From assembly GCF_022376445.1 (NCBI RefSeq), contig NW_025955038.1, positions 1 through 64,000 of the forward strand: DNA of 64,000 nt, in the 5' to 3' direction. Of the stretch, positions 47,803 through 59,115 are shown one piece after another (position 1 is the first letter of the stretch; each line of letters starts with the position of its first letter). Position numbers and translations under genes: made by a program. A model generated the notes under the pieces. That model ran no database searches. It was not told where the DNA came from and saw only the letters and a program-made list of their open reading frames with translations. This stretch comes from Fomitopsis serialis. Its lineage: Eukaryota; Basidiomycota; Agaricomycetes; Polyporales; Fomitopsidaceae.

Positions 47803-48049
47803 CAACAGTCCGTTTTCCGCTCCATTCATGGTTCGTGCCTGCAATGATCTGCATCTTGTTATTATTCCACGCACGTCTGCGCTGGCTACTCACTGGTATA
47901 CACTCTCCAGAGCTTCGTTTCTTCCTTCCGCAACTAGCTGTGTGACTAATTAACCAGGAAGCGTTGCGTCGACTATGCCGTGCGCTACGCGTTCCACGCT
48001 GCGATGTGTTGCGGCATTGGCGAGTTGGCGACGAAGATGGGGTAGTATA

Positions 48050-48330
48050 CTAGCAATATACAGGCGGTTGGCTGCGCGACGATCCGAGTCCGCAGCACGC
48101 CCTGCTCAACGACTGCGTGACGACTGCACATCCGGTTGATTGAAGGCAAGCAGAATGTTCACGTACGCACAATCAGTGCGGATCATGGGACTGCCGTCAG
48201 CGACTGTGCTGATAAGTTCGTTTGTTAAGCCGGATGAAGCACACATTGAGGCTCAGGCGTACCAGATGTTTCGACGCATGGCTTCTGCGAGCCAGTCGCG
48301 CCACCACCCATGATGTCGTTCGAGTTTCAA
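48050..48330 (+). pseudogene. Relic of the secreted kinase-like gene (catalytic loop and last exon)
   Basis: On the plus strand, codons near 48065-48150 read GWLRDDPSPQHALL and then HPVD followed by TGA where the intact gene at 31273-32286 has HLIDWG, so the Trp codon has become a stop. After an intron-like gap, about 48215-48290 reads DEAHIEAQAYQMF, parallel to NQAHIEAEAYHMF of the intact gene. The signal peptide and N-terminal half are not found. It is a decayed duplicate lying directly downstream of eIF4G copy G. Confidence 0.65.
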
Positions 48331-48946
48331 ACCTACTGAAGTACGGGAAAATCCTCGCATCACAGCTCATTGGTGCGGTAAAAACGATGAATCGGTGATG
48401 TTTTGGTCGAGTATCTTCCCCTCCTGAACGAGTCCGGCGTAGGCAGAAAGCGCATTGAATTGCAGAGACATGCACATGTCCGGGCGGTCGCACACGAGCC
48501 GATACTGGTATGTTGAGGTGGCATGTCGCTGTCCAGTGTTCAATCAGCCATGCCTACAACACATGCGATGGAGCCTGCTCGACCAAAGGTGTTGTCAACA
48601 GCGTCAGGTAGTAGGTGAATGATAATCGTCACGGCGACTGCCAGGTGAGACTTAAACTTACCAGTGACTCGGAATCTTGAGACTTCAAGCGCACTGGACA
48701 TCAAAGTGGGAATCTTCTTGCGACTTCAAGCCACAAGTGCGATATATCTGGAGGATATTTTTTGAGGAATGAAGGTGAGGATCGAGGCGATGTTCAATGT
48801 TCAAACGTTCAACGTTGTCAACGTTCAAGCCACGGTTTCCAAAGTGGCTGAGCCACTATGCTTACGTAAGTCGGAATTGATCTTGATCGTATCGCTACAG
48901 ATTCGCTATGTAACTACTATTAGTACAGCACATTGACGACTTCGAA
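48331..48946. other. Intergenic, ends in GTTCAAC repeats
   Basis: No gene seen. Contains the loose GTTCAA/AACGTT array at 48791-48829 and the 3' flank of the oxidoreductase gene. Confidence 0.4.
48791..48829. repeat. Second GTTCAAC/AACGTT repeat array
   Basis: Five spaced copies of GTTCAA with AACGTT palindromes, resembling the array at 38104-38136 but with interruptions. It lies about 120 bp from the end of the left arm of the inverted duplication. Confidence 0.6.
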
Positions 48947-50202
48947 TTACACCGTCTCCTGCGGATGCCCGACGAGCTTCACGTTGCTGACCCCCTGCTT
49001 GAGCTTCTCTAGTCCAGCAATAATACCCTCTAACCCGTTCGGCAGCACCTCCACGGGGTTCGGCTGCGGGAAGGTAAGTCGGCAGCACTGAATACAGCAC
49101 GTCGCAATCGCTTGGCAACACCCACCTTGACCACACCCTCTTCCAGCAGAACGGTTATCTTCGAATACAGACTCGCCCCTAGCCTTCGGTTTCCCGGGAC
49201 GTTCGTGTTCCCGTATGGATAGACAATTCGCTTATCGTCCGTCTTGTTCTCTATAGCGCTGGGCAAGACGAGGACGAGCGTCCCGCCGGAAGCGACGATT
49301 GCATAGGCGACGTTCTGCGTCTCGGACTCGGAGATGGCGTCGAACACAACCCTGATAGGTGCCAAAGTGATCTTCTTGACCTCCGCGATCAGGGTGGCAT
49401 CCGGGAGGTTACGATCGAGGACGTGCGTCGCGCCCAGGTTCTTCAGATACTCAGCGTTGTGGAGGGAAGCCGTCGCGATGATGGGGCGGAAGCCAGCGAG
49501 TTTCGCGAGCTGGATGACTGGAAGAGTGTTAGAAGCAAGCGAGTGAGGGCATGTTCAATCTTCGTACCGTATTGGCCGACGGAACTAGCACCGCCGACGA
49601 CGACTATAGGCTCTCCAGCGTACAACGCGCGTCCGCCGTCTTCCCAAGGCGGGAAGAGGCCTACGCTACCGGTAACTGCTCCCTCGTGAAACAGTCCTAT
49701 GGCTGCGGTCGCCAAGCCGAGCGGGATCGTTGCAGCTTGGTCGAAAGAGAGGTTGTCCGGAATCTGTGGGCCAATTGGTGAGCACAATCCACTGTTCGTC
49801 GTGAGGCTCTGCACCTTTCCAGTCGCATTGGCGTATCCGAGCTTGTATTGCTGGAAGGTTGAATGCTCATTTACAGACCGTTTGTCAGCCTGCAGACGAG
49901 TGGTTAGTTCAAGTGAGCAAGGAAGTGATATCAAAGAGAACTGCGCACACTCGGTCTCCCTTCTTGAGGTTTGTGACGCCCTCGCCCACCTCCTCGACGT
50001 TGCCTGCGGCGTCACCACCGAGGATTGCGGGGAAGTGCTCGATGAAGATGCCCCATGCTGGGATCTTCCAGTCGACGGGGTTAAGTGCCGTCGACTGGAC
50101 CTTGATGAGAACTTCTCCCGGACCAGGCTTGGGCACGGGGGCTGACGCGACTGCGAATGGCCCGTGCTTGGACAGCAGGTGAACCACTTTCTGCTGCGAC
50201 AT
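48947..50202 (-). CDS. Quinone-oxidoreductase-like MDR enzyme, copy 1
   Basis: Medium-chain dehydrogenase/reductase of the zinc-free quinone oxidoreductase/enoyl reductase type. From ATG 50202: MSQQKVVHLLSKHGPFAVA, GEVLIKVQSTALNPVDWK, the cofactor-fold motif GGASSVGQYGTKI, and later exons ending in KLVGHPQETV with a TAA at 48949-48947. Such enzymes reduce quinones or alpha,beta-unsaturated carbonyls with NADPH. Compared with copy 2, the short second exon has lost about 7 bp (near 49865-49880), so splicing at the equivalent acceptor gives an early stop. Using the donor after GDR and an acceptor 22 bases downstream (before CATTCAACC) keeps the frame but drops about a dozen residues. It may therefore be functional with a shortened loop, or be a pseudogene. 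The TATA box lies about 80 bp upstream of the ATG. Confidence 0.75.
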
Positions 50203-51260
50203 CGTTGGTGTGTCCTATGTGTAACGGTTGGTGGTAAAGTGATAGTGGGGCCGTGAGGAAACGGAATTCACGCTGGGTCATATATAGAGCGAGCGAGAGG
50301 TTGGGAGGGAGAACAGATCTACACAATAATACTCCGGCCCCGGCCAAAGCGATCCTCATGCTGACGCCATCTCATCTCAGCCCTAGGCTGTGTCGACATA
50401 CTAAGGTTGATGGAGAGTCGACCGCAGTGACGCAGCTGCTCGAAGTCTGGGCTGACCAAGCAGCATCGATGGCGTATCGAGGAGGCGAAGCCATTGCCAA
50501 ATGCCGCACCCCTCTTGATCGAAGCCCTTGCCCCTCCCTCCCAGTGTCATGATGCATACCGGACACCATGGGTTTCGTGGTATTCTTCGCCCCAGGCGCT
50601 CCGAATAATGGTGTTTGATAGTAACAAGGTAAGAATGGCTCCGTGCCTCTATCCACAGACTACTTAGCTGGGAGCGATACTCAAGGCTGCTCATAGCCCT
50701 TAAGTTGCTACGTTTAGATCCAGGTTATCTGACCAGGTGCGGCCGACGCTAGATTTCCTACTGCCTCTCTCGCAGCGACATGCCCGCTCATTTTGGCCTA
50801 GCCTGAAGGTGAGCACACAGTGTGAAATAACCACTGGCGATCGCCATCTGATGGGGAATCTTATTCAGCCAATTTGTCCTCTGTCACTTTAGTCAGCGCA
50901 CTGGTCGCCAGTGAGTGAAACTCGTATGGACGGCGAACTCCAACCTCTGGTCAGTGCGCGCAGTGAAGGTCTGCGTTGAACTTCTGACATGCACTCGGTA
51001 TCTCGCAAGATACGCGCTAGGTACCGTCACGGTCACCTCAATGCATTCACTCCCTCAGCTGGTGACTCTGTGCATTCAGGCTCACCATTCTGCGCTTCTG
51101 TTGCAGTTGCAGTCAAGGGCGTGGACTCAACGTCATATGTGAAGTTGGTGAATTGGTAAGCCTTCCTGTAGAATGACTCATCATGCATGCAGGTCGCTCA
51201 CAATCATGGAATCTACTCAAGGATCGCGGAAACATCATTGTTAGTAATATGCTGCAACAG
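50203..51260 (-). promoter_or_regulatory. Duplicated upstream region of oxidoreductase copy 1, TATA box 50281-50286
   Basis: A TATATA box on the minus strand sits about 80 bp before the ATG. Sequence from the start codon out to about 51.25 kb is similar to the region upstream of copy 2. The conserved stretches include GCTGAGATGAGATGGCGTCA near 50360-50380. Preservation of this non-coding DNA suggests recent duplication, shared regulation, or both. Confidence 0.65.
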
Positions 51261-52029
51261 ATCCACCTTCGAATCCGGTGCACGCGACCAAGCATATCTA
51301 GGCACTCAAGTCCGCTGATATGCGCATTCACGTTGGTGTTGTCCCTGTTCAGTACGTTCGTTCATTCTTGACACGTATACCGGTTGATAGAGGTTATGAG
51401 TCGTAGCGAGGCTGCCATGACATGCCCAGAAGTCTCCTGGTTCAACACAACTTGAATAGGGATAGCGGGGAAGTGTCGCCTGTTCGCTGGTCAGACTCGC
51501 AGCTCTTGCGACAGGGAAAGCGCCGTTTCAAAGGTTTGAAGACGACGACAGCACGGCTCAGACTTCTACGAATTGCGTGACAGATAAAGGATCCTGCCAT
51601 TCGATGTCTCATTCACCGTCACGAGAGGACTTTTGCCAGTTAACAAAGGAAATCCTCCGCCGGCGTCAAAGTCGTCCGACCAACTTGCTAGTCAACGAGA
51701 TGAGTCGTCTGGCCTAGACGCAATCTGCAGAGCATTGTCATGAAAAAGGGCGGGGAACAGCCTCAAGACCTGAGCATTCTGATCCTACACTGGCAGTTGT
51801 TCGCCCGCCGTCGAGACTCGCGAGGTGACTGTACGGGCCTAAGTATACGTCGGGTATCAAGTATTGGTGCCAGGGCTCAGGGATGAGCGTCCACGATGAC
51901 TCCTTGTCGATGCTTTTCTATGACATAGTGATACTCATACTTGCCTTCGAGTCTGGAACCCAGCTTGCACACGCAGAATGTTGGTCCAGTGTACAACGCC
52001 GATGGCTTCTCCGGGGGTAGAGCGCCCAG
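51261..52029. other. Left-arm segment without counterpart gene
   Basis: At the matching place in the right arm lies a hypothetical gene (60.9-61.9 kb), but here I see neither that gene nor another. Confidence 0.4.
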
Positions 52030-53656
52030 CCACGCTGTCGCCTAAAAAGGCAATTCATCGTCGTTCGCCAACTTGAACGCCGCGCGCCACCACCACCTCC
52101 TCGTCCCTCGCAGTCGCCGCGGAGTCTACCCTTCGCAACACTTCTCATATTCACCCTGTCTCCCATACCCCTATCTACATTGAACTGGCGGTCCCGCAGG
52201 GTGTAATTCCAGGGAGATTGGTGTGGAAGGAATTCTTGAAGGCCCACCCGAACGTCAGGATTAAACATCTCCGCGACCTTGATGCAAGCCCTCCCTCAAC
52301 GTCGGCAACGTGAGCGCATCCTTCAAGAAATACCGCATATTAGGACATCATCGTACGCCACCGTGCTCTCCCGCTCGTTCTTTCTCTTGCTGAGCTGTGA
52401 TAGCATCAGTGACACGACCGACTCTGTCGCTCCCCCTATCAGACTGAAGCTACTGAAGACCCAACTCCACCCGCTGAGTTGTTCTATACTGGCAGGTATC
52501 AATCCCTTGCACCTGGAACGTCACGTTTATCCAATGGAAGACACTGCCGGCCGGATGGAAAGATTCGTACGCACATGCTTCCGGAGAGTCGCAGCTTCTT
52601 CGGTAACCTCCTCAAGTTTATGTCGGAGACACTCCGCGTTATCAGCACGTATAAAATGGCAATCGATGTGAGGCTGCCGGTCTGCGAATTCCCTGAACGC
52701 GTTGAGCAGCACCTTGCTACAATCTATCTCTCGCTTTTCCGTCGTCATTACAACGTCAACGATGCGGACGTTGGCGCCCAATGAGTTTTACGGTCTGCTG
52801 GATGAGACATGCAAGCAAGTCGTATCCCACTGGGACACGCACAAGATGCTCTACCAGAAAAGCCCCACGCCAACACAGCTTCGTGAGCAATTCGCGGTCA
52901 CACTAGTCCAGGTGGCTCTGTCGCGGCTAGGAATCGATTGGAGACACTTCATTCTGGTCCGTAACTCTGATAAAGCAACTGCTGGTTTACTGACGACAGT
53001 GCGTGTCTGTGGTAATATAGCCCTGGGTCGATCGCGACTCGGACAACGGAGACCGCTGGCATGATATCATTTTGAGATGGACGACTCCAGGATTGGTACA
53101 TGTTATATGCTTTCAAGGTGGGTTCCTTGACGTTATGCGGATATCTCGGCCTGACGTCTAGACGGGTACAGTCCAGACGACGCAACCGGTTTCGGGACAG
53201 TACTCGACGTCAGGATTTGTTGATTGCATATCGAGGTAAGTCCTAACGGAATTACCACTTGACGACCCTGAACAGTTGACATTCCTAGCCGTAAGTATCT
53301 TCCCTGCTCGTTCGAATCCGCAGTGAGCGATTTGTGAACGTTCTGTACAGTTCCGGAAGCCGTAGCGGACGGGAAGATGATGCACGTACCATATATACCT
53401 CCCGTGATGTACGGCTTATGCAACCTCGTATCCTTGCAGCTATCTCGTGTACGCCCACGATGCCATCTACTTCCTCGACGCCATCGACACCATCCAGGCC
53501 GAGATTAACGAGCAGAGCAAACGAGATAAGCAGGGCTGGGAGGCTTTAAATTTGACACACCGCGACAAGTGCATGCACATGTTCACCAAGCATGCACGAC
53601 CCTGGGCGAAGGGTTTGCATCAGATCCTCAACCCACACCAGTACCAGTGGACGTGA
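52030..53656 (+). pseudogene. Gene X copy 1, unknown family, probably degenerate
   Basis: Coding-like segments read in order: about 52110-52310 (IPGRLVWKEFLKAHP, then RIKHLRDLDA), about 52432-52671 (HMLPESRSFFGNLLKFM, then TYKMAID), about 52780-52960 (NEFYGLLDETCKQVVSHWDT, then LREQFAVTLVQVAL) and 53450-53656 (DAIYFLDAIDTIQAE, then HRDKCMHMFTKHARPWAKGL). The same series occurs inverted at 59437-60629. I do not recognise the family and see no signal peptide or catalytic motif. The exon before NEFYGLL lacks a usable AG acceptor at the position where copy 2 has one, so this copy is probably not spliced normally. Confidence 0.5.
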
Positions 53657-53832
53657 CGGTATCGCGTTTGTCGAAGATGGATCGTGTGATTATGTACGAT
53701 ACTACGGAGTGCAATGTTTCAGGATTTGTTGCAGATCACAGCGAGAGCGGTCCCACCACACATAACTTCGCTCTAGCAAGTTCGATTGCAGCGACGTTGC
53801 TCACAACGACGGAGAAGACGATCAGACTCGCT

Positions 53833-54944
53833 CTAGAATGTGCTTGAGCGTACGATCTCCCTATCTGCATTGATCTCCACGGCGAGCCCACGCCCTAACC
53901 ATGGCGGCCGTCTTTGCACTCCCAAGGCGTCAACGCCTCCCTCCGTGATGCCGTCCCCGAAGAAGACGTAGCCAGGGATGTAGCGATCCACGAACCTAGC
54001 AATCGACTCGCGCTGAGCATGCCCCCACATCCGAGAGAAGACCAACTCACGCTTCCACCTGCTCGTCCGCCATGCCCCGCCCGCCGTTGAGCTCCTTCAT
54101 GTGATGCTCCTGCTGCAGGCGCCACTTGTATATGTGCGAGTACGGGTGCGCCGTCTCCGGCTTGATCTGGCGTGAGGGTCGGCGGCGGCACCCCACAGAG
54201 ACGTGCGCGGACGTGACGTACCTGGATGAAGGCGTCGAAGTGATCCCACCACTCGATGTACGCCTGCAGGCGCTCATTCACGTCTGCGATGTCCTCCTTC
54301 CTGAAGCCCCGCCGCCGGAGGAAGTCCGCATCGAGGTCGGGCACGGGCCGCGTCCACCGCCGATCGATTTCGTCTGCGCTTACCGGGTAGAACCCAGTAC
54401 ACCAACCCTCGAAGATGACGATGTCGAGCGGGGCGCGGACGGTGGTCCCCTCTGGCTCGCGATCGCCCTCTCCGCCGTGGAGGCTCTTGTCGAATCGCGG
54501 GAGCACCACTTCATCTCCGTATGCGCCGCCGTTGATTCGCTTCAGCTTGTGGAGGATGTCGCTGCCCAGCGGGACGTCATGCGTGCCGGGCTGGCCGCGC
54601 CCGCGGAGGAGGCCGTTACCCGGATTCGCAGCAGCAAGGGCTGTGAGGCCGGCGTGCGGGAGATAGAGGTCATCGATCGAGAGCACCGAGACAGAGAGGG
54701 AGTGAGGTGAGGCGGCGAGCGCATCACGCAGGCGCATGGTAAGGAACGTCTTTCCGCTCCCCTGAGGACCTTGCACCCCGACCATCAATGGTGGGACCCT
54801 CTGTCCGTCGGCGAAGCGTGCTCGGAAGTGGGTGAGCTGCGAGAGGACATGCTGTCGCATGAGCTCGACCGCTGGCGGCTCCGAATCGTTGCTTGGCTGT
54901 TGTCCGTCAGTGCTACAAGCTCTCTGCGGTGATTGTACGCACAT
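53833..54944 (-). CDS. D-glycerate 3-kinase / P-loop kinase
   Basis: Exons 54944-54222, 54166-54051 and 53995-53833 give 333 aa. The protein has the P-loop VQGPQGSGKT near residue 60, SIDDLYLPHAGL, RFDKSLHGGEGDR (GKG-type substrate loop), a DIVIFEGWCTGF segment and PYSHIYKWRLQQEHHM, all typical of fungal and plant glycerate kinases. It phosphorylates D-glycerate to 3-phosphoglycerate with ATP, the salvage step into glycolysis. The introns are 55 nt each with GT-AG ends. The gene lies in the spacer of the inverted duplication, converging on the end of gene X copy 1 (177 bp apart). Apparently intact. Confidence 0.92.
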
Positions 54945-55742
54945 TTGACATCCTTAGCACGGCGCGTGTGGGTGTGAGAGATCAACGTTGTCGACTCCGG
55001 ATGCCTACGACGATTGACGCGGGTAGCATATATAGACTGGCCGTCCAGGTGAGAGGGCTGCAGAGAACCGGGTCGTCGATTCCGTCGTTCCGCCCCCGTG
55101 CCGAGGCCTGCTCAGATGACTGTCAGTGCCACCGTCCGTCGCCCAGGAGAGACGTGCGATGTATGCTGTTTTTGGTGCGAGCTAGCTTTGCTCACCGAAC
55201 ATTATCGAGCGGGTCGGATGAGTCACGATGTTGCACGTTGCTGGGCGAGCCTGGCAGTGTATGGTATATGCGCACCGAATGTGTACACCGACAACACAGG
55301 GAGCCCGCTCGGGAAATGAAGGATACAGTAGATGTTAGACTCATCCTGAAGAATCTTAGAGCCCGAGAAGCGATATACATTGCCAGTCGTCGCGATACAT
55401 AGTGCCCAAGACTTCGACGTCGAGGTCGAAGAAGGGGAAGAAAGGTGTTCAGTAGTAAGTTGGCTGTACGGTCAATGAAAGTAAGTAAGTGAGCATATAC
55501 AATTAGTGATAGTAGTTTGTTTGGACTACATCGGAGCTCGAAGATAATGAACAAATCAAACAGCGGTATTCGAATCCCGCAAGCAAGAGGTCGTACCCTA
55601 CATACTCCGCCCCCCGCGGCAGCGCAGTGCCACGAATCCTGTAGTGCTTCACTTTGGCAGACCGCGTACAACTCTCTTCCCCTGCCAGCTCCTCCTCCTT
55701 CCCGCCCACCGTCTTCTGTGACAGGAAACACACGGCAGCGCA
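54945..55742. other. Divergent intergenic region between glycerate kinase and RER1
   Basis: About 800 bp that should hold both promoters. The start proper is CT-rich and no TATA box stands out. No other gene recognised. Confidence 0.4.
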
Positions 55743-56631
55743 ATGATGAACTCTAACGAACCAAGCACCCCCGGTGTCGCGAACGTCTCGATGAAGCTCA
55801 ACGACGCGCAGCGGCAGTACCAGCAGCTCCTCGACCGCATCACGCCGTTCGTCCTCTACAGATGGCTCGGTTCTGCAGGACTTCTCTCGGTATTTCTGCT
55901 GCGAATTGTGTTTTCTCAAGGGGTGAGTAGCCTGTTCGTGTTCAGCGAAGGGCGTCGCTGATTTAGTGCGGGCGTGGCGCTCGTGTCCAGTGGTATATTG
56001 GTGCGTTGTATTGAGATGGTAGAGCGACGTCCGGGCACTAACTATGGGCTTGCTTGTTCTGCAGTATGCTGTACGTCCATCTTATGAGATAGGCCCTCGC
56101 GCGCCCCGCTCACTCCGCGAACAGACGCACACGCAATATACATTCTCAACCTCCTCCTCGCCTTCCTGCAGCCAAAATTCGACCCGTCTCTACAAGACGA
56201 CCTGCTCGCGGACGAGATCGAGGGGGGTGGCGAGGACTCGGGCGAGTCGCTGCCCTCCCAGCGCGACGACGAGTTCCGGCCGTTCGTGCGGCGGCTGCCA
56301 GAGTGGCAGTTCTGGTGCGTGTTCCCGGGCCTGCTCCATGTCAGTGTGATACAACGGAATTCCGGGCGACAGGCTGTCCTCGACGCGCGCGACGGTGATC
56401 GCGCTGTTCTGCACGTTCTCGGAGGCGTTCGACGTGCCGGTCTACTGGCCGATCCTCGTCATATACTTCTTCGTCCTCTTCGCGCTCACCATGCGCAGGC
56501 AAATACAGTGAGTCGCCCCGCGTCCGCCCGATTTATCCTCGTGGCTCAGCTGGCATTTTCGCAGACATATGATCAAGTACAAGTACATCCCCTTCGACAT
56601 CGGTCGGAAAGTACGCTATGGCAGCCACTAG
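55743..56631 (+). CDS. RER1: RER1, Golgi-to-ER retrieval receptor, with two micro-exons
   Basis: Exons 55743-55922, 55991-56000, 56065-56070, 56125-56314, 56373-56507 and 56565-56631 join to 195 aa. The protein matches RER1 throughout: [87 protein letters not shown] and [23 protein letters not shown]1 is a four-helix Golgi membrane protein that returns escaped ER membrane proteins via COPI. Exons 2 and 3 are only 10 and 6 nt; together they supply the codons for WYIVCY, which the family has at this place (WYIVTYA in animals). Introns flanking them (68, 64 and 54 nt) have proper ends and a CTAAC branch site in the second. Confidence 0.93.
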
Positions 56632-56907
56632 TATATGGGCTTATTGGATGGCGAGCGATGGATGGGGCCGAGGCGGCGGGCTGTGGGTCGGCTTTTTGCT
56701 TCCTGCGCACATGTCATTTCGAGAGATATGAACGCGGGAAGCTTGTATACCTCTGTGTGCTAAGTGAACAGCAAGTGGATGCAAGGCATCATACGAAGAC
56801 GAGCAAGGGTAATAGTTTACATCCGTGACCAACAGCCTCGATAGCAAAGACAGCAAAGTGATTTCAAAGATCCGAGTCCGTTCGCGTTCAACTCCAGAGC
56901 CCAAGAC

Positions 56908-57914
56908 TCAGAACAAGAACGGAATGACCGCCTTGCGCTCCTTCGGATAGTCCGGGAAACGGGCGTGGTACCACTTGTGGCCCTTCCACGCCCTCGGGAG
57001 CATCAAGCACACCTCGGCCATCAGGAATACCCACGGCGGGGCGACCGTCGCGAGGAAGTCCGCGCCCGACGCGAGCGACGGCGGTGGGGCCGCCGCAAGC
57101 GCGAACCCGAGCCACTCGCACCACTCGCAGAAGTAGTTCGGGTACGAGAGGAGGCGGTAGAGGTAGCCGTGCGGGATGGCGTAGTGCTCCTGCTTCCGGC
57201 GCGCGTCGCGCGACCCGGGCGGGGGCGACGCGCGCGCCTTGCCCTTCGCCTTGGCGGTGCGCCGGATGTTGAGGAGGACCTCGTCGTGGAGGATGTTCCC
57301 CGCGAGGCCGGCAGCCCATAGGGCGACGCCCGCCCAGAACGCCGGGCGCGCGAAGGCGCCAGCGAGGTACGCTTGCGCGGCGGGCGAGGAGAGGTACGCG
57401 CCGAGGAGGCTGCCGTTCGTGAGGTTGAAGCAGAGCGCGAAGAGGGGCACGATGAAGTGCGACTTGGAGCGGGAGGGCGTGCGCAGCGGCGAGACGAGCG
57501 CGCGGTTGAGGTAGTGCAGCAGGAGGAGCGCGGCGAGGAACGCGGGCGGGTGCGAGAGCGCGAGGGGCGGGTGCGCGCCTGGCGAGAGCGGGCTTTTGAG
57601 GAAGATGTAGGAAAAGGTGAACGGGAAGACGAGCTCCATCGCTATCCATGCCTTGATCCCTGGAGTGCTGGCTGAGCACGGACACAGACTCTCGGATTCA
57701 CTGCTCACCGTCCACCAGGAATATGCTGTCCTTCTTGAGCGAAAATCTCCCGAACGGCGCGTTGATGACGAAGGTCACCGGAGCGATGAGGGGCGGAAGA
57801 ATTGCAAACCCCTTTCGTGCGACTGCGCATTACATGGAAGTCAGTTTCGGTCGGAATGCATGAACCGTACGACTTACTGTCATACCATATCCTCGCTTCC
57901 TCAGTGTTTTTCAT
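56908..57914 (-). CDS. 3-oxo-5-alpha-steroid 4-dehydrogenase family reductase
   Basis: Exons 57914-57878, 57822-57709 and 57659-56908 give 300 aa. From ATG 57914: MKNTEEARIWYDIARKGFAI, then VTFVINAPFGRFSLKKDSIF. Later segments LHYLNRALVSPLRTPSRSK, GNILHDEVLLNIRR, LYRLLSYPNYFCEWCEWLGF and the C-terminal WYHARFPDYPKERKAVIPFLF are hallmark motifs of the steroid 5-alpha-reductase domain. Several transmembrane helices indicate an ER membrane enzyme using NADPH to reduce a steroid or enoyl double bond. The exact sterol or lipid substrate is not determined. It converges on RER1 with 276 bp between stop codons. GC-rich exon 3 produces long meaningless frames on the other strand. Confidence 0.9.
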
Positions 57915-58349
57915 TTGCAGAGGTAGTAGAGTCTCTTGAAGGTTTCGTGATTGTCAGTGAGTTCGCTTGTTGCCACGAAGCGAAACAGCTATATAGTGTC
58001 GTAGCGATTTCGAGCGAGACTCAAGCGAGACTGTACAGGAACTGGACACCAGTTAGATGGTTGGTACGCAACTAGTCAATCCCATATCGACTCACCTATT
58101 ATGCCAGCTATTCACACAGTCAGCTTTTACACTCTGACCCTTCAGCGACACAAACACTATAGTCCTGATTCCGAGCTGGGCCCTGGCGGTGAGTGTCTGT
58201 GAGAAGCTGGAGAGGCGCTTGTTGTAACAGGCCCTACTGGGATTGCACGGGCGCTCCGTAAGGTTCGGACTCGACCTGTTGACTGCCGCGCACACTTGGA
58301 CTGTACCATCCTCCAAGTCGACTTCGAATCTTCGCCGTCGAGTTGCAGA
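57915..58349. other. Divergent intergenic region
   Basis: It separates the reductase start (minus) from the small myristoylated-protein gene (plus) and must contain both promoters. Nothing else recognised. Confidence 0.4.
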
Positions 58350-59115
58350 ATGGGCGGAGCCTCGTCAAAGCCCGTTCGTCAGTTCCCAAAGACACTCAAG
58401 CCACCGCCGACATGGGCTGGCGCAAGGACACCGCGTCCGGACGACCCGGGCGCATCGGCGGGTCCCAGTAGATCTGCACCACCGCGCGCGAGCGAGACGA
58501 AGGATGAAGGTAGCTCAGACATTTATAACTGTTCTCTATGTGACTAACTCGGTTGCGCAAGCCATTGACCGGGACGCGAGAGACCCTCAGTTCGCGGCGA
58601 TGTTGAGCAAGCTGGGGCCGGTCAAGGTCGACCACCACATGCAGACGGTCAGGCCGGTGCGTATCCGCGTATATAGCCTACCGCCAACTACTGACTAGTA
58701 GTGCAGGCAGCAGATCAGGTGCAACGCGTCTTCCAAGCCCGGCAGCGGTCTGAAGAGGACGCGCGCTCGCTGACGCCTACGCGGAACCGGATGCTCGCGG
58801 GCACGCTCTACGAGCTCCTCGAGGAGCGCAAGTCTGTCACGACGCGGGAGGAACTCGAGAAGCTCGCCGTTCGCTATGAGATTGATGTGGACAGGCTGGA
58901 GAACGTTGCGCGGTTTGTAAACAGCCCGAGCGTGGATGAGGGTTCGGTGAGGAGAGAGGTAGATAAAGATGGTGTTGAGCAGACAAAGATGAAGGTGAGT
59001 CGTGCTTGGCCTTAAGCCTTTGCCTAGAGGGTTGCTGACTCGCCGTCGTACTCTCCAGGCGTCGTGGGTAGAGCCCCAGTTACGACCATCTCGGCCTCAT
59101 GTGCCAACCGGATAG
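58350..59115 (+). CDS. Small hypothetical protein, probable N-myristoylation site
   Basis: Exons 58350-58509, 58562-58656, 58707-58994 and 59059-59115 give 199 aa. The protein begins MGGASSKPVRQFPKTLKPPP, a good N-myristoylation context (Gly2, Ser6, Lys7). A Pro-rich stretch is followed by DPQFAAMLSKLGPVKVDHHM and a charged helical region (LYELLEERKSVTTREELEKL, then YEIDVDRLENVARFV). It ends SRPHVPTG. I believe it is a conserved fungal protein, but I cannot name it. Membrane tethering is inferred only from the N-terminal motif. The intron phases agree and the gene seems intact. Confidence 0.8.

Larger units (their letters stand above)
48947..53656. repeat. Left arm of a large inverted duplication
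   Basis: From right to left this arm contains the X gene (52.0-53.66 kb), a shared flank (about 50.2-51.26 kb) and the oxidoreductase gene (50202-48947). The same parts occur in opposite orientation at 59437-64000. The non-coding flank 50203-51250 is clearly alignable with the reverse complement of about 62120-63083, so DNA outside the genes was copied too. Confidence 0.75.

Noticed and set aside
55560..55600. TATTCGAATCCCGC, resembling a tRNA B box
   Set aside because: No A box, acceptor stem or anticodon arm could be built around it on either strand.
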